Assembly (NCBI GenBank): GCA_949752795.1
Contig: CATKHW010000009.1
Span: 682,001-746,000 of the forward strand
DNA from: Hyperoodon ampullatus
Taxonomy: Eukaryota > Chordata > Mammalia > Artiodactyla > Ziphiidae
DNA length: 64,000 nucleotides
Direction: 5' to 3'
Made by a program: the position numbers and the translations under genes. The first letter of the stretch is position 1. Each line of letters starts with the position of its first letter. Below are positions 50,893 to 63,720 of the stretch, piece after piece. The notes beneath the pieces were generated by a model. The model saw only the letters and a program-made list of their open reading frames with translations. It was not told where the DNA came from and searched no databases.

Positions 50893-51982
50893 TATCACAA
50901 TGCTCTGTGACCCTTGTCATCACAAAGCTCCATGCCTTTGTCAGCACAATGCTTCATGTCTCTTGTCATCACAATGCTCGATGCGCGTGTCAGCACAATG
51001 CTCCACAACCAATGTCATTGCAAATCGCCCTGCACTTGTCAGCACAATGCTCCACATCCTTGTCATCAAAATGCTCCATAAACCTTGCCATCACAATGCT
51101 CCATGCACTTATCAAAATGCTCTCTCACCACTGATATCTCAATGTTCCACCACTCGTCATCACAATACTCCTTCAACCCTGTCATCACAATGATCCATTA
51201 CCCCTGTCATCACAATGCTACATGCCATTATCATCACAATGCTCCATACACCTGACATCACAAAGTTCCATAACCCCTGTAATCAAAATGCGCCATGACC
51301 CTTTTCATCACAAAGCTCCATGATCCCTGACATCAGAATGTTCTATAACCACTGTCATCAAAATGTTCCATGACCCTTTTCATCAAATTGCTCCATGACC
51401 CTGTCATCACAATGCTCCCTGCCCTTCTCATCACAATGCACCAGGCCCTTGTCAACAAAATGCTACATAACATTTGTCATCACAAAGCTCCATGACCCTT
51501 GGCATCACAATGCTCCATTCCATTATCATCACAATGCTCCATGGACCCTCTCATCACATTGCTCCATGCACTTATCATCCCAAATCTCCATGACGCTTGT
51601 CATTACAATGCTCGATGCCCTTCTCATCACAATGCTCCATGCCATTGTCATTACAATCCTGCATGATCAATGTATCACAGTGTTCCATGCCCTTGTCATC
51701 ACACTGCTCCATGCCCACTCTCTTCACAATAATCCATGAAACATTTCAGACCATTGCCCCATATCCTTGTCATCACAATGCTCCATTACCCCTGTCATAA
51801 CAATGCTCCATGTCCCCTGCCATCACAAGATTCCACAGTCTTGTCATCACAAGCCTCCATGACCCTTGTCATCACAATGCTCCAAGACCCCTGTAATCAC
51901 AAATCTCGATTTCCTTGTCATCACAAAGCTCCATGACTCATGTCATCAGAATGATCCATGGCCTTCTCCTCACAGTGCTCAA

Positions 51983-54710
51983 TGACCTTCTCATCACAAT
52001 GTTCCATTCCCTTGTCATCACAATGCGCCATGCCCACTGTCATAAGAATAATCCATGAAACTTGTCAGACAAATGTTCCATGCCACTGTCATCACAATGC
52101 TCCATGCCCATGTCATCACAATGCTCCATTACCCATGTCATCAAAATGCTCCTTGCCTCCAGTCATCACAATGCTTCATGACTTTTGTCATCACAATGCT
52201 CCATGCCCACTGTCATCACAATAATCCATGAAACTTGTCAGACCAATTGTCCATGCCCCCGTCACACAAGGCTCTGTGATCTTTGTCACCACAATGCTCC
52301 ATGAATATTTCATCACAATGCTCTGTGTCCCTTGTCATCACAATGCTCCATGCCTTTGTCAGCACAATGTTCCATGACACTTGTCATCAAAATGCTCCAT
52401 GCGCTTGTCAGCACAATTTTCCATGACCCCTGCCATCACAATGCTCCGTGACTCCAGTCATCACAGTGCTTCATGACCTTTGTCAACACAGTGGTCCATG
52501 CCCTCTTCACACAAGACTCTGTGACCTTTGTCATCACAATGCTCCCTGCCCACTGTCATCACAATAATCCATGAAACTTGTCAGAAAAATGTTCCATGCC
52601 GCTGTCATCACATTGCTCCGTGCCCTTGTCATCACAATGCTCCATGACCCCTGACATCACAATCATCCATAACCCCTGTCACAAAATGCTCCATGACCCA
52701 TTTCATCACAATGATTCATGACCCCTGAATCACAATGTTCCATAACGCCTATCATCAAAATATTCCATGACGCTTTTCATCAAATTGCTCCATGACCCTG
52801 TCATCACAATGCTCCCTCCCCTTCTCATCACAATGCACCACGCACTTGTCATTAAAATGCCCAATGACATTTTTCATCACAAAGCTCCATGACCCTTGGC
52901 ATCACAATGCTCCATGCCATTGGCATCACAATGCTCAATGAAATCTCTCATCACATTGCTCCATGCCCTTGTCATCAAAATGCTCCATTACACCTCTCAT
53001 AACAATGCTCCATGACCCCTGCCATCACAATGTTCCACGGCCTTGTCATCACAAGGCTCCATGACCCGTGTCATCACAATGCTCCAAGGCCTCTGTAATC
53101 ACAATTCTCCATGCCCCTTTACATCTCAAGTCTCCATCAAACCTGTCATCACAATGCACCATGCCCATCATCATAATGATTCATGCTATTGTCATCACTA
53201 TGAAATCAAAATGCTCCATGACCTCTGTCATCACAAAGCTGCAAAACCTTCTGATGACAATGTTCCATGACACTTGTCATCACAATGCCCCATGACGTTC
53301 GTCATCACAATTATGCAAGGTCTTCTCATAACAATGCTCCATGACCTTTGTCACCACAATGCTCAATACACTTGTCATCACAATGCTCCCTGACACTTGT
53401 CATCACTATGCTCCTTGAACACTGTCATGACAAGGCTCCCTGCATTTTTCATCACAATGATGCATTCCCTTTTCTTCACAATGCTCCACGACCCCTGTTA
53501 TCACAATGCTCCGTGACTAAAGACATCACAATGCTTCAAGACATTTGTCATCACAATGGTCCATGACCTTGTCACACAAAGCTCTGTGACCTTTGTCACA
53601 ACAATGCTCCATGAACTTTTTATCACAATGCTCTGTGACCCTTGTCATCACAAAGCTCCATGCCTTTGTCAGCACAATGCTCCATGTCTCTTGTCATCAC
53701 AATGCTCGATGCGCGTGTCAGCACAATGCTCCACAACCAATGTCATTGCAAATCGCCCTGCACTTGTCAGCACAATGCTCCACATCCTTGTCATCAAAAT
53801 GCTCCATAAACCTTGCCATCACAATGCTCCATGCACTTATCAAAATGCTCTCTCACCACTGATATCTCAATGTTCCACCACTCGTCATCACAATACTCCT
53901 TCAACCCTGTCATCACAATGATCCATTACCCCTGTCATCACAATGCTACATGCCATTATCATCACAATGCTCCATACACCTGACATCACAAAGTTCCATA
54001 ACCCCTGTAATCAAAATGCGCCATGACCCTTTTCATCACAAAGCTCCATGATCCCTGACATCAGAATGTTCTATAACCACTGTCATCAAAATGTTCCATG
54101 ACCCTTTTCATCAAATTGCTCCATGACCCTGTCATCACAACGCTCCCTGTCCTTCTCATCACAATGCACCATGCCCTTGTCATCAAAATGCTACATGACA
54201 TTTGTCATCACAAAGCTCCATGACCCTTGGCATCACAATGCTCCATTCCATTATCATCACAATGCTCCATGGACCCTCTCATCACATTGCTGCATGCACT
54301 TGTCATCCCAAATCTCCATGACACTTGTCATCACAATGCTCGATGCCCTTCGCATCACAATGCTCCATGCCATTGTTTTTACAATCCTGCATGATCTATG
54401 TATCACAGTGTTCCATGCCCTTGTCATCACACTGCTCCATGCCCACTCTCTTCACAATAATCCATGAAACTTTTCAGACCATTGCCCCATGTCCTTGTCA
54501 TCAAAATGCTCCATTACCCCTGTCATAACAATGCTCCATGTCCCCTGCCATCACAAGATTCCACGGTCTTGTCATCACAAGCCTCCATGACCCTTGTCAT
54601 CACAATGCTCCAAGACCCATTTAATCACAAATCTCGATGCCCTTGTAATCACAAAGGTCCATGACTCATGTCATCAGAATGCTCCATGGCCTTCTCCTCA
54701 CAGTGCTCCA
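51983..54710 (+). repeat. Tandem duplication of S25, copy B (empty site)
   Basis: A 2,728 bp copy directly adjoining copy A. The undisturbed SINE target CTCCATGAACTTTT is at 53,607-53,620. The stretch matching the SINE's right flank in copy A is almost identical, while the rest carries scattered substitutions. Confidence 0.92.
53607..53620. other. Empty (pre-integration) site of the SINE
   Basis: A single copy of the 14 bp target at the position homologous to the insertion in copy A, continuing directly into TATCACAATGCTCTGTGACC as on the right of the SINE. Confidence 0.93.
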
Positions 54711-57700
54711 TGCCCTTGTCATCACAATGCTCCAACACCCCTGGAATCACAATGCTCCATGCCCCTTTTCATCTCAATGCTCCATCAACCCTGTCATCAC
54801 AATGCACCGTGCCCATCACCATAATATTTCATGCTTTGTCATCACAATGAAATCAAAATGCTCAATGTCGTCTGTCATTACAATGCACCAAATCCTTGTG
54901 ATCACAATGCTCCATAACAATTGTCATCACAATGCCCCATGACGCTGGTCATCACAATTATCCATGGTCTTCTCTCACAATGCTCCAAGCTCTTGTCATC
55001 AGAATGCTCCATTACTTTTGTCATCACAATTCTCCATGACACTTGGCTTCGCAATGCTCCATGCCATTGTCATCACAATGCACCATGACATATGTCATCA
55101 CAATGCTCCCTGACACCTGTTTCACCATATTCCATGACCTGGTCATATTAATGCTCCATGCCGCTGTCATCACAGTGCGCCATGCCCACTATCATCACAA
55201 TAATCAATGAAAGTTGTCGGACCAATGCTCCATGCTCCTGTCATCACAATGCTCCATGCCCTTGTCATCACAATGGTCCGTGACTCCAGTCATCACAATG
55301 CTGCATGACCTTTGTCCTCACAATGGTCCATAACCTCGTCATCACAGGGCTCTGTGAACTTTGTCACCATAATGCTCCATGAACTTTTCATCACAATGCT
55401 CTGTGACCCTTGTCATCACAATGCTCCATGCCTTTGTCAGCAGAGTGCTCCATGACCCTTGTCATTACAATGCTCCATGGGCTTGTCAGAACAATGCTCC
55501 ATGACACATGTCATCACAATGTGCCATGCACTTGTCATCACAATGTTCCACAACATTGTCCTCACAATACTCTATAAACCTTGTCATCACAAAACTCCAT
55601 GCACTTCACATCAAAATGCTCTTTCACCGCTGATATCAAAATGTTCCATCACTAGTCATTACAATACTCCTTCACGCCTGTCATGACAATGTTCCACGTC
55701 CTTGTCATCACAAGGCTCCATGACCCTTGTCATCACAATGCTCCAAGACCCCTGTAATCACAATGCTGCATGCTCTTGTCGTCACATAGCTCCATGACGC
55801 TTGTCATCAGACAGCTCCATGGCCTTAGCATCACAATGCTCCATGCCCTTTTCATCACAATGCTCCAAGACACCTGTAATCACAATGCTCCATGCCCCTT
55901 TTCATCTCAATGCTCCATGAACTCTGTCATCACAGTGAACCTTGCCCATCATCATAATGCTTCATGCTATTGTCATAACAATGAAATTAAAATGCTCCAT
56001 AAACACTGTCATCACAATGCTCCATACCCTTGTGTTCACAATGTTCCATAACACTTGTCATCACAACTCCCCATGACGCTCGTCTTCACAATTATCCATG
56101 GTCTTCTCATCACAATGCTCCATGACCTTTCTCATCACAATGATCAATTCACTAGTCATCACAATGCTCCCTGACACTTTTCGTCAGTATGCTCCTTGAA
56201 CCCTCTCATGACAAGGCTCCATGCTTTTTCATCACAATCATCCATGCCCTATTCATCACAATGCTCCAAGACCCATGTAATCACAATGCTCCATGAACCC
56301 TCTGATCACATTGTTCCATGCACTTGTCATCACAAATCTCCATGACATTTGTCATCACAATGCTCGATGCCCTTCTCATCACAATGCTCCATGCCCTTGT
56401 CATTACAATCCTCCATGACCCATGTATCACAGTGTTCCGTGCCCTTGTCATCACAATGCCCCATGCCCACTCTCATCACAGTAAGTTATGAAATTTTCAG
56501 TCCAATGCTCCATGCCCTTGTCATCACAATGCTCCATGACGCCTGATATCACAATGTTCCATAAGCCCTGGCATCAAAATGCTCCTTGACCCTATTCATT
56601 ACAAAGCTCCATGACCCCTGACATCACCATGTTCCATATCCCCTGTCATCAAAATGATCCATGACCCTTTTCATCAAATTGTTCCATGACCCTGTCATCA
56701 CAATGTTCCCTGCCCTTCTCATCACAATGCACAACGCCATTGTCAGCAAAATGCTCCATGACCTTTGTCATCACAAAGGTCCATGACTCTCGTCATCAAA
56801 ATTTTCCATGGTCTTCTCATCACAATGTTCCATGACCTTTGTCATCACAATGCTCAATACACTGGTCATCACAATGCTCCCTGACACTTTTCATCAGTAT
56901 GCTCCTTGAACACTCTCATGACAACGCTCCATGCCTTTTTCATCACAATGATCCATGCCCTTTTCATCACAATGCTCCATGCCATTGTCATCACTATACT
57001 TCACAAGCTTATCATCAGAATGCTCCGTAAGCCTTGTCATCACAATGCTCCATGACCCCTGCCACCACAATGTTCCATGACCCCTGCCATCACAATGCTC
57101 CATGACAACTGTCATCAGAATGCTCCATGCCCCTTGTCATTACAGTGCTCCATGAGGCTCGTCATCACAGTTATTCATGGCCTTCTCATCAGAGTGCCCC
57201 ACGGTCTTGCTATCACAATGCTCCATTCCCTGGTAATCACAATGCTCCATTCCCTGGTAATAACAATGCTCCATGTCCCTTGTCATCAGAATTCTCCACG
57301 TCCTTGTCATCACAATGCTCCATGACACTTCTCATCACAATGTTACATGCACTTGTCATCAAAATTTTCCATGAAATTGTCATCTCAATGCCATATGACC
57401 CCTGTCATAGCAAGCTCCATGCCTTTGTCATCAAAATTCTTCACGATATTGTCATCAAAATTCTCAATGTCCGTTGTCATCACAATGCTCCATGCCCTTG
57501 TCATCACGATGCTCCATGACCCTTGTTATCACAGTGCTCCAAGCCGTTGTCAACACAATGCTCCATTACCTTTGTCATCACAATACTCCATGACACCTGG
57601 CATCACAATGTCCAATGCCATTGTCATCATAATGGGCCATGACATATGTCATCACAATGCCCCATGCCATTGTCATCACAATGGGCCATGACATATTTCA

Positions 57701-58496
57701 TCACAATGCTCCCTGACACCTCTCTTCACAATACTCTATGACCTTGTCATCACAATGCTCCATGCCCTTGTCATCACAATGCGCCATGCCCACTCTCATC
57801 ACAATAGTCCATAAATCTTGTCAGAGAAATGATCTATGACCCTGTCATCACAATGCTCCATGCCCTTGTCATCACAATGCTCCATGGCCCTGTCATCACA
57901 ATGCTCCGTGACTCGTCATAACAATGATTCATGACGTTTGTCATCACAATGGTCCATACCCTCGTCATCACAAGTCTCTGTGACTTTGTCACCACAATGC
58001 TCCATGAATATTTCATCACAATGCTCTCTGACACTGGTCATCACCATATTGTATGCTTCCTCAGCCCAATGCTCCCTGACCCTTGTCATAAGAGTGCTCA
58101 TGTGCTTGTCAGCACATTGTTCCATGACCACTGTTATCACAATGCGCCATGCGCTTGTCATCAATATGTAACCAAGTTGATGTTATTGTAATCAGTGCAG
58201 CCCTAAATATTTGGGTGGCTATGTCTTATTGATTTTCAGTTTTCCCAAGGTATATTCCCTGGAGTGGAAGTGCCCTTGGATCTGTAGCTCTGTTGTTTAC
58301 TTGATTTAGGGAACACAATGCACTCCTCCAGGGAGGCAGTTGGCAATTTACATCCTGCCTATCAGCATAATTAGGCTCCTTGTTCTCCAGGGCCTCTCTT
58401 GCGTTTCTAGTTTTTACAAATTTTGCGGATGTCCCTTTTGACCGGTGGGAAGTGATACTTCTTTGTAGTGCAGATTTGCATTGCCCACTTGCTCGC

Positions 58497-58568
58497 TTGG
58501 CCAAAAAGGGCGTATGCGTTTTCTCCAGAATATATTCAGGAGAAAACGAATACGCCCTTTTTGGCCAA
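58497..58568. repeat. Palindrome of M1.74, copy 8 (near-perfect)
   Basis: Arms TTGGCCAAAAAGGGCGTATG and CGAATACGCCCTTTTTGGCC, with GTTTTCTCC pairing GGAGAAAAC. Only one or two unpaired positions are seen. Confidence 0.92.
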
Positions 58569-59340
58569 GTGCATCATTGTCGAAGTTGTGCCCCTCGTCC
58601 TGTGCTTTAAAGGTGATTCCAATGTACCTCTTAAAATCTGTTTCCTGCTCTTCTGGCTCACTTTCAAGTCCGCCTCGTTGCCTTCCCTCAACATATTTTT
58701 GGACGATAGTTTTCCTTTATTACTCAGCCATTTTCTGAATTGCTCTGCCCCTGAGCTCCAGGTTTCAACTCGTTTTTTGTGAGCTGACCGAAAGTCTAAA
58801 TTTTTGGTTCAGTACCTATACTGTTTCCCAGCGGGTGGCTGAGAGTTTGGTTAATTCTTCTCCCTGACCGGAAATTACAGTGATATGTACCCATCCAAAT
58901 GCCTAACAGCTACTCTGATTGGTTCTCCCTCTTCCCTTTCATCCTCTGCCAAGTTGGCAACCTGTGTGAACCAGGAGGTTAAAGGGGCTGTCTCTCCAAG
59001 TTGGGAGATTGATAGTAAAGCAGTTGGAAAGTCAATCCAGAGCACCCGGAGAGGGACTATTAGTCGAGTTTTAGAAACCTTTCGTATTCACAGTGTGTCC
59101 ATTCTCTAGGTTTCCCGTACACGTTATAGCTGAAGTAATATTCCCTTCAACCTGGAGAGTTGGGAGCCATGGAATGGGTGCCACGCATTATTGCTTTAAA
59201 GGGTCTGCATTTGCTCACACAATCTCACCAATCCTCTCAGTCCCAAGTGTCCAGCTTTATGCCACATCCAGCTGTCTTCGTAGATAGGGTCATTCCAGGT
59301 TTCATCAGAGACCCTGAAGGAATTGTAAAGAAATTCCGTG

Positions 59341-59368
59341 TTTTTTTTTTTTTTTTTTTTTTTTTTTT
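59341..59368. repeat. Poly-T run of 28 bases in an M1.74 unit
   Basis: In other units this place holds a shorter run broken by G (TTTTTTTGTTTTG). Here it is an uninterrupted run of 28 T, a likely length-variable site. Confidence 0.9.
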
Positions 59369-59369
59369 G

Positions 59370-60243
59370 TAATTCCTTTTTATATTGGGTTTGAGCTGAT
59401 TCTCACTGCCATGTTGATACCAGTGTAGACACAGTTGAAGCCCTTATGGAGACCTATGAATACATAGGTTTTAAGATTCTTACTAGTCAGATATATTCCT
59501 CTGTGGGAAATATGGGGTTTTGAGTCCCTTTCACTGAGGAAGGTGTAGGTCTTGTCTATTCCGTATTTGGTTTTTGGAACGGTACCTGTACTACTATCAA
59601 ACTATGGTTTTATGCATCACCCCACATCTCCTTCCCCCTTAAGCAGGCATAAGAGTGTTTTCTCAATGTGAGACTTTGTTCTCTTTCGTAACTCAGTTCA
59701 TGTGTAGCCATGTTTACAGGACCTTCATAAGTGATATCTTATGATAAGTTTCTTTTTCTCTGTGACTTATTTCATTTAGAATCATCGTACCTGAATCCAC
59801 TCATTTTGCTGCTACTGGCCTTATGACATTGATTTCATGGCTGAGGGGTATTCCATCATACATAAGTACCACAATTTCCTGAGCCATTTTTGTCTTTCCT
59901 CGGATATTTAAGGTGTACCCAAGTTGAAGTTCTTGTAAGCAGTGCAGTCCTAAATTTTGGGGTGGCACTGTCTTATTTATTTTCAGTTTTCCCAAGTCAT
60001 ATTCCCTGGACTGGAAGTGCCCTTGGATCTGTAGCTCTGGTGTTTACTTGTTTTAGGGAACACAATGCAATCCTCCAGAGAGGCAGTTGGCAATTTACAT
60101 CCTGCCCATCAGCATAACTAGTCTCCCTGTTCTCCAGTGCCTTTCTTGCCTTTCTGGTTTTTACACAATTTTTGGATATCCCTTTTGACCGGTGGGAAGT
60201 GATACTTCTTTGTAGTGCAGATTTGCATTGCCCGCTTGCTTGC
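59370..60243 (-). mobile_element. L1-derived part of an M1.74 unit (representative)
   Basis: This part of the unit follows the antisense L1 3' UTR and ORF2 3' end in order. It can be compared inside the window with 28,500-28,970. Matched landmarks include ATGGCTGAGGGGTATTCCAT against ATGGCTGAGTAATATTCTAT, and CTGTTCTCCAGTGCC followed by TTGTAGTGCAGATTTGCAT against the L1 series GTTCTCC...GTAGTTTTGATTTGCAT. The same homology is present in every unit of all three blocks. It is strongly diverged, so capture of the L1 is old. Confidence 0.75.
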
Positions 60244-60315
60244 TTGGCCACAAAGGGCGTAGGCGGTTTCTCCTGATTATATTCAGGAGAAAATGCATAC
60301 GCCCTTTGTGGCCAA
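60244..60315. repeat. Palindrome of M1.74, copy 9 with matching arm changes
   Basis: Left arm TTGGCCACAAAGGGCG and right arm CGCCCTTTGTGGCCAA carry a change at mirror positions relative to the AAAAAG/CTTTTT consensus, so the outer stem still pairs. Other positions in the left arm (AGGCGGTTTC) are unmatched. Confidence 0.92.
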
Positions 60316-61983
60316 GTGCATCATTGTCGAAGTTGTGCCCCTCTTCCTGTTCTTTAAAGGGGATTCCAATGTACCTCTTGAAATCTGTTTCCTGCTATTC
60401 TGGTTCGCTTTCAATTCCGCCTCGTTGCCTTCCCTCAATAGATTTTTGGACGATAGTTTTCCTTTACTACTCTGCCAGTTTGTGAATTGCTGTGCCCCTG
60501 AGCTCCATTTTTCAACTCGTTTTTTGTGAACTGACGGCAGGTCCAAAATTTTGGTTCAGGAACTCTACTGGTTCCCGGCGGGTGGCTGAGACATTGGCAA
60601 ATTCTTCTACCTGCCGGGAAATTAGAGAGACATGTGCCCGTCCAAAGGCCTAACAGCTACTCTCTCATTGGTTCTCCCTCTACCCTTTCATCCTCTGCCA
60701 AATTGGCAACCTGTGCGAACCAGGATGTTAAAGGGGCTGTCTCTCCAAGTTGGGAAATTGATAGTAAAGCAGTTGGAAAGTCAAACCGGAGCACCAGGAG
60801 AGGGACTATTAGTTCAGTTATAGAAACCTTTCGTATTCACAGTGTGTCCATTCTCTAGGTTTCCCATACATGTTATAGCTGTAGTAATATTCCCTTCAAC
60901 CTGGAGAGCTGGGACCCTTGGAATGTGTGCCACGAATTATTGCTTTAAATGGTCTGCATTTGCTCACGGAATCTCACCAATCCTCTCAGTCACAAGTGTC
61001 CAGCCTTATGCCACATCCAGCTGTCTTTGTAGATAGGGTCATTCCAGGTTTCATCAGAGCCCCTGAAGGAATTGTAAAGAATTTCCCTGTTTTTTTGTTT
61101 TTGTTTTTGAAATTCCTTTTTATAGTGGATATCAGTTGATTCTCACTGCCATGTTGATACTAGTGTAGACACACTTGATTCCCTTATGGAGACCTATGAA
61201 TACATAGGTTTTAAGATTCTTACTAGTCAGATATATTCCTCTGCGGGAAATATGGGGTTTTGAGTCCCTTTCACTGAAGAAGGTGTAGGTCTTGTCTATT
61301 CCGTAGTTGGTTTTTGGAACGGTATCTGTACTAATATCAAACTCTGGTTTTATGCATCACCCCACCTCTCCTTCCCCCTTAAGCAGGCATAAGAGTGTTT
61401 TCTCAATGTGAGACTCTATTCTCTTTCCTAAGTCAGTTCATGTGTAGCCATGTTTACAGGACCTTCATAAGTGATATCTTATGATAAGTTTCTTTTTCTC
61501 TGTGACTTATTTCACTTAGAATCATCGTACCTGAATCCACTCATTTTGATGCTACTGGCCTTATGACATTGATTTCATGGCTGAGGGATATTCCATCATA
61601 GGTAAGAACCACAATTTCTTGAACCATTTTTGTCTTTCCTCGGATATTTAAGGTGTACCCAAGTTGAAGTTCTTGTAAGCAGTGCAGCCCTAAATTTTGG
61701 GGTAGCTCTCTCTTATTGATTTTCAGTTTTCCCAAGGTATATTCCCTAGACTGGAAGTGCTCTTGTATCTGTAGCTCTGTTGTTTACTTGTTTTAGGGAA
61801 CACAAGGCATTCCTCCAGAGAGGCAGTTGGCAATTTACATCCTGCCCATCAGCATAACTAGTCTCCCTGTTCTTCAGGGCCTTTCTTGCCTTTCTGGTTT
61901 TTACATATTTTTCGGATATCCCTTTTGACCTGTGGGAAGTGATACTTCTTTGTAGTGCAGATTTGCATTGTCCGCTTGCTTGC

Positions 61984-62055
61984 TTGGCCACAAAAGGCAT
62001 ATGCGGTTTCTCCTGAATATATTCAGGAGAAAATGCATACGCCCTTTTTGGCCAA
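61984..62055. repeat. Palindrome of M1.74, copy 10
   Basis: The left arm has the CCACAAAAGGC variant shared with copy 9, but the right arm keeps the consensus CGCCCTTTTTGGCC, so pairing is broken at this position. Confidence 0.9.
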
Positions 62056-63720
62056 GTGCATCATTGTCGAAGTTGTGCCCCTCTTCCTGTTCTTTAAAGG
62101 GGATTCCAATGTAACTCTTGAAATCTGTTTCCTGCTATTCTGGCTCGCATTCAAGTCCACATCGTTTCCTTCCCTCAACAGATTTTTGGACGATAGTTGT
62201 CCTTTATTAATCTGCCAGTTTGTGAATTGCTGTGCCCCTGAGCTCCATTTTTCAACTCGTTTTTTGTGAGCTGACGGCAGGTCCAAAACTTTAGTTCAGG
62301 AACTCTACTGGTTCCCGGCGGGTGGCTGAGACTTTGGCTAATTATTCTACCTGCCGGGAATTTAGAGTGACATGTGCCCGTCCAAATGCCTAAGAGCTAC
62401 TCTCTCATTGGTTCTCCCTCTTCCCTTTCATTCTCTGCCAAATTGGCAACCTGTGCGAACCAGGAGGTTAAAGGGGCTGTCTCTCCAAGTTGGGACATTG
62501 ATAGTAAAGCAGTTAGAAAGTCACCCGGAGTACCAGGAGAGGGACTATCAGTTGAGTTTTAGAAACATTTCGTATTCACAGTGTGTCCATTCTCTAGGTT
62601 TCCCATACATGTTATAGCTGTAGTAATATTCCTTTCAACCTGGAAAGTTGGGACCCTTGGAATGTGTGCCACGCATTATTGCTTTAAATGGTCTGCATTT
62701 GCTCACTGAATCTCACCAATCCTCTCAGTCCCAAGTGTCCAGCCTTATGCCACATCCATGTGTCGTTGTAGATAGGGTCATTCCAGGTTTCATCAGAGAC
62801 CCTGAAGGAATTGTAAAGAATTTCCCTGTTTTTTTGTTTTGTTTTTCAAGTTCCTTTTTATAGTGGGTTTGAGCTGATTCTCGCTGCCATGTTTATGCCA
62901 GTCTAGACACACTTGATTCCTTTATGGAGACTTATCAATGCAAAGGTTTTAAGATTCTTCTCGTCAGATATATTCCTTTGCGGGAAATATGGGGTTTTGA
63001 GTCCCATTCACTGAGGAAGGTGTAGGTCTTGTCTTTTCCGTAGTTGGTTTTTGGAACGGTACCTGTACTAATATCACACTCTGGTTTTATGCATCACCCC
63101 ACCTCTCCTTCCCCCTTAAGCAGGCATAAGAGTGTTTTCTCAATGTGAGACTCTGTTCTCTTTCGTACCTCAGTTCATGTGCAGCCATGTTTACGGGACC
63201 TTCATAAGTGATATCTTATGATAAGTTTATTCTTCTCTGTGACTTATTTCACTGAGAATCATCATACCTGAATCCACTCATTTTGCTGCTACTGGCCCTA
63301 TGACATTGATTTCATGCCTGAGGGGTATTCCATTGTATGTAAGTAAGACAATTTCTTGAATCATTTTTGTCTTTCCTGTGATATTTCAGGTGTACCCAAG
63401 TTGAGGTTCTTGTAAGCAGTGCAGACCTCAATTTTGTGTTTGCTCTGTCTTATTGATTTTCAGTTTTCCCAAGGTATCTTCCTTAGACTGGAAGTGCCCT
63501 TGGCTCTGTAGCTCTGTTGTTTACATGTTTTAGTGAACGCAATGCACTCATCCAGAGAGGCAGTTGGCAATTTACATCCTGCCCATCAGCATACCTAGGC
63601 TACCAGTTCTCCAGGGCCTGTCTTGCCATTCTGGTTTTTACATATTTTGCGGATGTCCCTTTTTACCGGTGGGAAGTGATACTTCTTTGTAGTGCAGATT
63701 TGCATTGCCCGCTTGCTTGC

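Larger units (their letters stand above)
49029..51982 (+). repeat. Tandem duplication of S25, copy A (carries SINE)
   Basis: This 2,954 bp copy aligns from end to end with 51,983-54,710. The offset is 2,953-2,954 left of the SINE and 2,728 right of it; the 225 bp difference is the SINE plus one target-site copy. Scattered substitutions separate the two copies over most of their length. Confidence 0.92.
36960..58164. repeat. S25 satellite, array B (24-26 bp unit)
   Basis: This is the same satellite as array A, in the same orientation and with the same plus-strand C bias, about 21 kb or roughly 850 units. It begins inside a recognisable cassette (the TTATCCATGGTCTTCTCATC series) and ends inside another, so both edges look like recombination joints and not natural ends. 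It contains the SINE at 50,664-50,879 and a 2.73 kb tandem duplication. All long open frames in it, up to 234 codons in array A and 202 here, arise from the low density of plus-strand stops in the unit. Confidence 0.95.

Noticed and set aside
36960..58164. Centromeric satellite with CENP-B boxes
   Set aside because: I found no convincing 17 bp CENP-B box in the S25 unit or in M1.74, and there is no alpha-satellite-like 170 bp period. Centromeric location cannot be inferred.
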